Positions 58,846 through 64,000 of a stretch of DNA of 64,000 nt are shown piece after piece. This DNA comes from Chloracidobacterium sp. (GTDB lineage: Bacteria > Acidobacteriota > Blastocatellia > Pyrinomonadales > Pyrinomonadaceae). Below the pieces are notes generated by a model. The model saw only the letters and a list, made by a program, of their open reading frames with translations. It ran no database searches and had not been told where the DNA came from. How positions within the stretch are numbered: position 1 is the stretch's first letter; every line of letters starts with the position of its first letter. Location: NCBI GenBank assembly GCA_015075585.1, contig JABTUB010000002.1, positions 434,001-498,000 of the forward strand, written 5' to 3'. The translations under genes were made by a program, and so were the position numbers.

Positions 58846-59787
58846 GTGAAAACAGAACTTACGACCGATGCTGCATACGCCGGCGCGATCATTCGGCGCG
58901 GCGGGCTTGTCGCATTCGCTACCGAGACCGTTTACGGGCTTGGCGCGGATGCCTTTAACGAAGTCGCTGTCGCAAACATCTTCACGGCAAAGAAAAGGCC
59001 GGCGGACAATCCGCTGATCGCTCATATTTCGCGCATCGAACAAATAGATTCGCTCGCCTCTGCGATCACAAACGCTGCCGCAAAGCTCATCGACGCTTTC
59101 TTTCCCGGGCCGCTCACGGTGATCCTTCCGAAAAAGGACACAGTGCCGGCGGTCGCTACCGCCGGTCTCAACAGTATCGGAATACGGATGCCGAGACTCG
59201 GCCTCACGGAACTATTCTTGACCGCGGCGGCAACACCGGTTGTTGCGCCGTCGGCAAACCTTTCAGGGCGCCCAAGCCCGACAACATGGCAAGCGGTCCT
59301 CGAAGACCTTGACGGCCGAATTGACTGCATTCTGCAAGGCCCGCCATGTATCATCGGACTTGAATCAACGGTAGTTGACTGCACCGGTGAAGTGCCGGTT
59401 CTATTGCGAAAAGGCTGCATCACTGCGGGCGAACTGCGGAAGATCGTTCCCGACATCGTTGCGGACAGCGGCAGTTCGCCTCTCACGCCGAAAAGCCCCG
59501 GACTCAAGCATAAACATTATTCGCCGCGAGCAAAGGTCGTCGTTGTCAAAGGTTCTGCCGACGATCCGGAGCCGAACTCGGCATTCATCGGTTTAACTGA
59601 GACAAAAGGCGCGTTTGAGCATAAGCTGATATGCAGAAACGTCGAGGAATACGCACATTCATTATTTGAATTCTTTCGCGAATGCGACCGCCTCGGCATC
59701 GATACGATCTATTGTGAAAGCATCGACGACACTGCCGATATTGGTGCGGCGTTGATGGATCGTATCGAGCGGGCAGCAAAGCGTTAG
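58846..59787 (+). CDS. Threonylcarbamoyl-AMP synthase (Sua5 type)
   Basis: Makes L-threonylcarbamoyladenylate for the t6A modification of tRNAs. The YrdC-like domain (1-190) has GGLVAFATETVYGLGADAFN, KRPADNPLIAHI and FPGPLTVILPKKDTVP, plus APSANLSGRPSPTTWQAVL. A C-terminal Sua5 domain follows a linker with SPGLKHKHYSPRAKVVVV, so this is the two-domain Sua5 rather than the short TsaC. 313 residues. The GTG start has no obvious ribosome site. It ends overlapping the convergent ArnT/PMT gene by 4 nt. Confidence 0.93.
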   Translation: MKTELTTDAAYAGAIIRRGGLVAFATETVYGLGADAFNEVAVANIFTAKKRPADNPLIAHISRIEQIDSLASAITNAAAKLIDAFFPGPLTVILPKKDTVPAVATAGLNSIGIRMPRLGLTELFLTAAATPVVAPSANLSGRPSPTTWQAVLEDLDGRIDCILQGPPCIIGLESTVVDCTGEVPVLLRKGCITAGELRKIVPDIVADSGSSPLTPKSPGLKHKHYSPRAKVVVVKGSADDPEPNSAFIGLTETKGAFEHKLICRNVEEYAHSLFEFFRECDRLGIDTIYCESIDDTADIGAALMDRIERAAKR

Positions 59788-61274
59788 GGCTTCGTAACCT
59801 GTACGATCGCAAGCTCGGTATTGTCGGCGATCACTTCGCTGTGAACAAGCGGCGACGCTGTCAACTGCTGCAGATGTTTGAGCGGAATTATGACAAGCAC
59901 CGCCGAAACTCGCTCATCGCCCATGGCCGCTGCGATCTCCGCCGCACTGTAAATGCGCCTTTGCTTTCCATCCGTGTCGCGGACGAGCCTTCCGGCCGCA
60001 TAGAACTCCGCACTGTGTGAAACCGTGTACATTCCAACGACCTTTTCACCGTCGAAGCCGCGTTCGTTCGCTGCCGTCAAAAGGCCTTTTACGGAGTCAG
60101 TATTCGCGAATGACGGCATGAACAATACCAAGAGGCACGCTGCTGCCGCAAGCGTTGCTAAGGCAGTGACGTAAACTGCACGGAAACCGGCCTTGCCTAT
60201 CTTGCCCTGCCTCGCAAGGAATAGTGAAGAAAGGATCACCGCCGCGGGTACCGACGGCAGTATGTAGCCGGGAAGTTTGGAGCCTGAGAATGAAAAGAAT
60301 ATCAGCGGTATCAGCAGCCAAATGCCTGCAAACGTGAACAGATCGGAGTTCTCAAAGGCCTCGCGTGTACGCCACGCCTTGATGCGTGAAATGATCGACG
60401 CAGCAAGCAGCGGCAGCCACGGCAGAGTCAGGAGCGGCAATATCCACCAGAAGAATATGAATGGCTGCGGATGCTGATATTTGTTCGACGAAAAGCGTTG
60501 AAAATGATGTTGTATTATGAACTCGTTGAAGAATTCATAGCCGTGGCGATAGAACATCGGACCGTACCAAACCGCGGCGGCACACAGGGCCAGCAGAGTG
60601 CCCCATATCGTGCTGAACCAAGCATTGCGCGAAGGCATTCGGCGTATCGCAATGTGATACGCAGCCACGATAGCACCGGGGAATACTGCTCCTATCAGCC
60701 CTTTTGCAAGCAAGCCGACGCCGACAAAGAAGTAGAACGCGGCAAGAAATCCGACACGTTCAACACCGTCCTTCCTGCTTGAGGTCTCGTAAATATAATA
60801 GGCCGCGAGCGCGGCAGTGATCGGAAATGTAACTATTATGTCGAAGCTCGCACCGTGCGAGAACGCTACGATCCCGATCGTCGATGCTCCCAGCAATGCA
60901 AACCATTTCGCCGCCCCGCTGCCCGCCGTTTTTCCGACGAAATACAGGCACGCAACGGTCGCAACACCAAAGATCGCGGGCCCGAGCCGCGCTGCCCATT
61001 CGCTGACGCCGAAGAATGTGTATGAGAGAAATTCGAGCCAGTAGAGAAGTATCGGCTTCTCAAACCAATTGAAGCCTCCGAGCGTTGGTGTGATCACGTC
61101 GCCGCGCTCGAACATTTCTCGCGCTACCTGTGCATAACGCGGCTCGTCAGGCCCAAGGAACGGAAGCCCGAGGCCCAGGAAGTACGCGGCAACGCCGGCC
61201 AATGAAACCGCTATCCACGCAAGCCGAGGCACGGCGTTATCTGAGGCAGCGGCGGGCTTTGTAATTTCGGCCAT
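59784..61274 (-). CDS. ArnT/PMT-family (GT39/GT83-type) glycosyltransferase
   Basis: Polytopic membrane protein, 496 residues, about 11-12 helices. LGLGLPFLGPDEPRYAQVAR contains the catalytic-loop Asp/Glu (DEPRYA) of the ArnT/PMT_2 family, and FEKPILLYWLEFLSYTFFG is the next conserved loop (EKPILxYW). ArnT adds aminoarabinose to lipid A; many relatives transfer other sugars or serve envelope glycans. ATG 61274 was chosen. It is divergent from the oxidoreductase gene (49 nt) and convergent with sua5 (4-nt overlap). Confidence 0.88.
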   Translation of the reverse strand: MAEITKPAAASDNAVPRLAWIAVSLAGVAAYFLGLGLPFLGPDEPRYAQVAREMFERGDVITPTLGGFNWFEKPILLYWLEFLSYTFFGVSEWAARLGPAIFGVATVACLYFVGKTAGSGAAKWFALLGASTIGIVAFSHGASFDIIVTFPITAALAAYYIYETSSRKDGVERVGFLAAFYFFVGVGLLAKGLIGAVFPGAIVAAYHIAIRRMPSRNAWFSTIWGTLLALCAAAVWYGPMFYRHGYEFFNEFIIQHHFQRFSSNKYQHPQPFIFFWWILPLLTLPWLPLLAASIISRIKAWRTREAFENSDLFTFAGIWLLIPLIFFSFSGSKLPGYILPSVPAAVILSSLFLARQGKIGKAGFRAVYVTALATLAAAACLLVLFMPSFANTDSVKGLLTAANERGFDGEKVVGMYTVSHSAEFYAAGRLVRDTDGKQRRIYSAAEIAAAMGDERVSAVLVIIPLKHLQQLTASPLVHSEVIADNTELAIVQVTKP

Positions 61275-61323
61275 CTTCAAACAGAATGTAAAGTATTGCT
61301 GAAAAGCACTTCCCAATCAAACT

Positions 61324-62301
61324 ATGCCCGAAAATGACAAACTTCGACTCGCCGCGATCGGCACCGGCAGCCTCGGACGCCATCATGCGCGAAATTACGC
61401 CGAGCTTGCCGCTGAGAACGAGATCGAATTTATCGGCATCTGCGATACTGCCCCCGCAACTGCGCGTGTGATAAGCGAAAAGTACGGCTGCGTGTCTTTT
61501 GCTGACCCGAGGCAACTCTTTGACAAAGTTGATGCCGTTTCGATCGCCACACCGACCGAGACACATTGCGATATAGCCTGCTCATTTCTCGAACGCGGTA
61601 TTCATGTACTTGTCGAAAAGCCGATGGCGATAACGACAGATGAAGCCGATAAAATGACGGCAGCGGCCGCGACAGGTTCGGCAAAGCTGATGATCGGGCA
61701 TCTTGAGCGGTACAACCCGGCAATGGTCGCCCTTAAGCCTCACATAACGACACCGCTTTACTTCGAGATCCATCGTGTTTCGCCGTTCCCGGATCGGTCG
61801 CTTGATGTCGATGTGGTGCTGGACGTCATGATCCACGACCTTGACGCCGTTCAGTGGATGGTCGGCGAGGATGTCGGCGTCAGCGCCATAAGCGCGGTCG
61901 GGATTCCCGTGATCTCGGATAAGGTGGACGCCGCCAACGCACGGATCGAGTTTGCTAACGGAGCGGTTGCGAACATCACATCATCGCGGGTAGGGCATGA
62001 GAAGGTTCGTAAGACGCGGTTCTTTCAAAAGGGTTCGTATGTAGTGCTCGATTACGCCGCGAAATACGCGGCGATAACCACACTTGATTCGGACGATCCG
62101 CATTCATTTGCAGGCATCTCTATACAGAAACTCGATATCGCCGATACTGAGCCGCTCCGCGCCGAGATCAATGATTTCCTCGCTTGTATCCGCAATGACA
62201 CAGCACCGCCGATCTCGGGAGCCGACGGCCGCCGCGCGCTCGCATTGGCGACGGGCATTCTTGATCGCATCGAGGCTCATCGGCAGTTCCTCGATGTCTA
62301 G
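61324..62301 (+). CDS. Gfo/Idh/MocA-family oxidoreductase
   Basis: NAD(P)-dependent sugar oxidoreductase, 325 residues. LAAIGTGSLGRHHARNYAEL is the Rossmann GxGxxGxxH motif, ICDTAPATARVISEKYG follows, and FLERGIHVLVEKPMAITTDE has the signature EKP (Lys of the active site). MIHDLDAVQWMVGED holds the HDL-like active-site motif (HD at the helix). Members oxidise myo-inositol, UDP-sugars and others. The neighbouring hydrolase is 39 nt away, so they may be cotranscribed. The substrate is unknown. Confidence 0.9.
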   Translation: MPENDKLRLAAIGTGSLGRHHARNYAELAAENEIEFIGICDTAPATARVISEKYGCVSFADPRQLFDKVDAVSIATPTETHCDIACSFLERGIHVLVEKPMAITTDEADKMTAAAATGSAKLMIGHLERYNPAMVALKPHITTPLYFEIHRVSPFPDRSLDVDVVLDVMIHDLDAVQWMVGEDVGVSAISAVGIPVISDKVDAANARIEFANGAVANITSSRVGHEKVRKTRFFQKGSYVVLDYAAKYAAITTLDSDDPHSFAGISIQKLDIADTEPLRAEINDFLACIRNDTAPPISGADGRRALALATGILDRIEAHRQFLDV

Positions 62302-62340
62302 GGAGATACAAGTTCGCATTTCACCGCAGCGATCGCTCAG

Positions 62341-63483
62341 ATGAACGCACCGACCGAGATAACAGAATTTCTCACAACACGCATTGATGCCGGCGACTTT
62401 CCTTCGGCGGTGTTCCTAGTTGGCGAGCACGGCTCGATCCGTTTTCACGACGCGATAGGTAATGCAGTCGTCGAGCCTGAGATCATCTCGGCAACGCCCG
62501 AGACGATCTATGATCTTGCAAGCCTGACAAAGGTTCTGGTAACGGGATTCCTGACGGCGACCGCGATCGAGAAGCGTTTGCTTTCGCTTGATGATCGAAT
62601 CGCGAATTTTGTGGATGCCTTTGCGTCTGCCGAAAAGAATGCGCTCACGATCCGCAACCTCGCCGCCCACACATCAGGCATGCCGGCATGGCGTCCTCTG
62701 TATCTGCTGTGCAGCAGTAATGAGCCGGCCGCTGTCATCGACCTCATCGGCAAACTTCCATTGGAAAGCACGCCCGGTTCGGCCGTTGTTTACAGCGATC
62801 TAAATTTCATAACGCTTGCTGCCGTGCTTGAGAAGGTCTTCTCGCAAAGCCTTGCCGAGATCGCAGCGGAGCACATCTTTCGCCCGCTTGGGCTTACGCG
62901 AACGGCATTTCGGCCGGCGGACAAGTTCGAGCGCCGTCTGATCGCCGCGAGTGAGACTGGAAATGCATTTGAACGTCAAACCTGTATCGAGCAGGGCTAC
63001 ATCACGGAAACTGCGATGTCGCCGCATCTGCGGACCGGACAGATATGGGGTGAAGTGCATGACGGTAATGCCTGCTTCCTCGGCGGAATAGCCGGGCATG
63101 CGGGCCTTTTCTCAACTGCCGCCGATGTGTTCAAGATCGCTTTGCAGTTCCTTGCCGCATCAGCAACGCTGCTTTCTGAAGAAACATGCCGCCTTTTCAC
63201 CGCAAATTTAACGCCGCATCTGGACGAGCACCGCTCGCTTGCGTTTCAGTTGGCATCAACGCCGGACTCGACCGCGGGTACGAAGCTGTCGCTGCAAAGC
63301 TTTGGCCATCTTGGTTTTACGGGAACAAGCCTTTGGCTCGACCCTTCGAAGCAGCGAATTTTTATTCTGCTGACCAATCGTACGCATCATCACGGCCTCC
63401 CTCTGGTCAATATAAACTCCGTACGCCGCCGGTTTCACACTCTTGCTTCGGAATTCGCCGACAAGGGCGCGGCAAATCTTTAG
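62341..63483 (+). CDS. Class-C beta-lactamase-like serine hydrolase
   Basis: Penicillin-binding-protein-fold hydrolase, 380 residues. YDLASLTKVLVTG contains S61-x-x-K64, and GSAVVYSDLNFITLAAVLEK contains Y151-S-D, the second motif. LGFTGTSLWLDPSKQR corresponds to the third motif region, where HxG/KTG reads GFTG. Relatives are carboxypeptidases, esterases or beta-lactamases. No signal peptide is visible although most family members are exported. The start is ATG 62341 after a 39-nt gap to the oxidoreductase. A promoter for the next gene lies 20 nt after its stop. Confidence 0.88.
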   Translation: MNAPTEITEFLTTRIDAGDFPSAVFLVGEHGSIRFHDAIGNAVVEPEIISATPETIYDLASLTKVLVTGFLTATAIEKRLLSLDDRIANFVDAFASAEKNALTIRNLAAHTSGMPAWRPLYLLCSSNEPAAVIDLIGKLPLESTPGSAVVYSDLNFITLAAVLEKVFSQSLAEIAAEHIFRPLGLTRTAFRPADKFERRLIAASETGNAFERQTCIEQGYITETAMSPHLRTGQIWGEVHDGNACFLGGIAGHAGLFSTAADVFKIALQFLAASATLLSEETCRLFTANLTPHLDEHRSLAFQLASTPDSTAGTKLSLQSFGHLGFTGTSLWLDPSKQRIFILLTNRTHHHGLPLVNINSVRRRFHTLASEFADKGAANL

Positions 63484-63501
63484 CAACTATTCACGAGCGC
63501 A

Positions 63502-63507
63502 TATAAT
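63502..63507 (+). promoter_or_regulatory. TATAAT -10 box for the VWA gene
   Basis: A perfect TATAAT lies between the hydrolase stop and the VWA-protein start. Start of transcription near 63514 would give a leader of about 35 nt that contains the 63522-63542 hairpin. The -35 region at 17-nt spacing (TTTAGC) is weak. Confidence 0.45.
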
Positions 63508-63521
63508 CATAACGAAGCTGT

Positions 63522-63542
63522 CCTCAAGAGGCTCTTTTGAGG
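63522..63542 (+). promoter_or_regulatory. Leader hairpin covering the VWA ribosome site
   Basis: CCTCAAGAG and CTTTTGAGG form a 9-bp stem (one G-U) with a 3-nt loop. The right arm ends in GAGG, the only Shine-Dalgarno-like sequence, 6 nt before ATG 63549. Pairing would hide it. Confidence 0.5.
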
Positions 63543-63548
63543 ATGCTT

Positions 63549-64000
63549 ATGGTTATGAGAAAGTATGCGGTTATCTTGGCCTTGGCGGCGGCTCTGAATA
63601 TAACGGCCGCAGCACAGACGAACACATCGACACGCCCGCGTGTAGCGGCGACGCCGACACCTCCTGTCCTGCAAAGCGACAGCAATGTACCGACTCGCAA
63701 GGACGGCCCGCCCGTACTTCAAGGCAGTACACCGCGAGCAGGTACGACGCCGACGCCGGACGGAAAGGTTGATGACGAGAATGAGATAATCAAGGTTGAT
63801 ACCGAACTGGTAACAATGCCCGTATCGGTTCTCGATCGCGACGGGCGGTTCATCTCCGGCCTTCAGCAGAAGGACTTTCAGATCTTCGAAAATGGTGTTC
63901 AACAGCAGATAGAATATTTTCAATCCGTAGAGCAGCCGTTCACTGTGATCCTTCTGATTGACGTAAGCCCTTCAACACAGTATCGCATCGATGAGATCCA
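63549..64000 (+). CDS. Secreted VWA-domain protein (3' end beyond window)
   Basis: First 150 residues of an exported protein. MRKYAVILALAAALNITAAA is a signal peptide; a Thr/Pro-rich stretch (TPTPPVLQSD, then TPRAGTTPTPDGK) follows. IIKVDTELVTMPVSVLDRDG and KDFQIFENGVQQQIEYF form the conserved lead-in of Acidobacteriota VWA proteins, and FTVILLIDVSPSTQYRIDEI is the start of the von Willebrand A domain (MIDAS DxSxS: DVSPS). The end lies outside the window. ATG 63549 was chosen for the GAGG; 63543 and 63555 are alternatives. Likely cell-surface binding or assembly role. Confidence 0.85.
   Translation, partial: MVMRKYAVILALAAALNITAAAQTNTSTRPRVAATPTPPVLQSDSNVPTRKDGPPVLQGSTPRAGTTPTPDGKVDDENEIIKVDTELVTMPVSVLDRDGRFISGLQQKDFQIFENGVQQQIEYFQSVEQPFTVILLIDVSPSTQYRIDEI

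Overview
The window looks like a chromosomal segment from an Acidobacteriota bacterium, most likely class Blastocatellia (Pyrinomonas-like). This is inferred from protein style, not from a marker gene. The clues are a TPR-tailed Ser/Thr kinase with a TolB-like middle, a secreted protein ending in DxDGDGxxD / AVFRPSxGxWY repeats, and a secreted VWA protein with a Pro/Thr-rich leader. No phage, insertion sequence, plasmid gene or CRISPR array was seen. Genes are tightly packed, with many 1-, 4- and 17-nt overlaps.

Layout. 1-5316 (minus): a tripartite RND efflux operon (adaptor, pump, outer-membrane channel cut by the window edge). 5447-6456: three small redox genes (rhodanese, 2Fe-2S ferredoxin-like, glutaredoxin). 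6538-9006: a Ser/Thr kinase. 9010-28432: a large exopolysaccharide locus. Its first part (minus, 28432 to 16367) encodes an O-antigen-ligase/polymerase-like protein, two GT2 enzymes, an FkbM-type methyltransferase, a flippase, a deacetylase-like protein, a heparinase-II/III-like lyase and two GT4 enzymes. A membrane-anchored beta-helix protein (14785-16383, plus) separates this from a second minus operon: asparagine-synthetase-like amidotransferase, FemAB-like acyltransferase, glycosyltransferase, YdcF-like protein and methyltransferase. Ahead of the first operon sits a gene for a sigma-factor-like protein (28459-29676), and divergent from that a small zf-HC2 (anti-sigma type) zinc protein (30141-30455). 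This regulator pair at the head of the polysaccharide locus is the most interesting arrangement in the window.

30505-36559 (minus) is a housekeeping operon: accD, DinB-like, folC, gpmA, DUF4197, acyl-CoA synthetase. 36686-41791 holds an FG-GAP-repeat secreted protein, an inositol-monophosphatase, a secreted esterase and small or membrane proteins. 41913-44724 holds tadA, tRNA-Ser(CGA), an aquaporin, tRNA-Ser(GGA), a DinB-like gene and a DUF1810 gene, closed by a strong bidirectional terminator. 44825-49699 has an acyl-CoA dehydrogenase, moeA, moaC, an M50-like membrane protease, an L,D-transpeptidase and a small ORF. 49761-58770 carries uvrA and uvrC around a DUF2695 gene, an MFS exporter, a polytopic membrane protein and a Schlafen/AlbA_2-type protein. 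58846-64000 has a Sua5/TsaC enzyme, an ArnT/PMT-type glycosyltransferase, a Gfo/Idh/MocA oxidoreductase, a class-C-beta-lactamase-like hydrolase and the start of a VWA protein.

Non-coding signals that can be read directly include two tRNA-Ser genes (one with a well-spaced promoter), a bidirectional terminator at 44760, apparent leaderless starts for uvrC and the DUF2695 gene (a -10 box exactly 6 nt before the start codon), a hairpin with the first uvrA start codon in its loop, and a hairpin that would hide the ribosome site of the VWA gene. All functions are judged from motifs and context; no database search was run.
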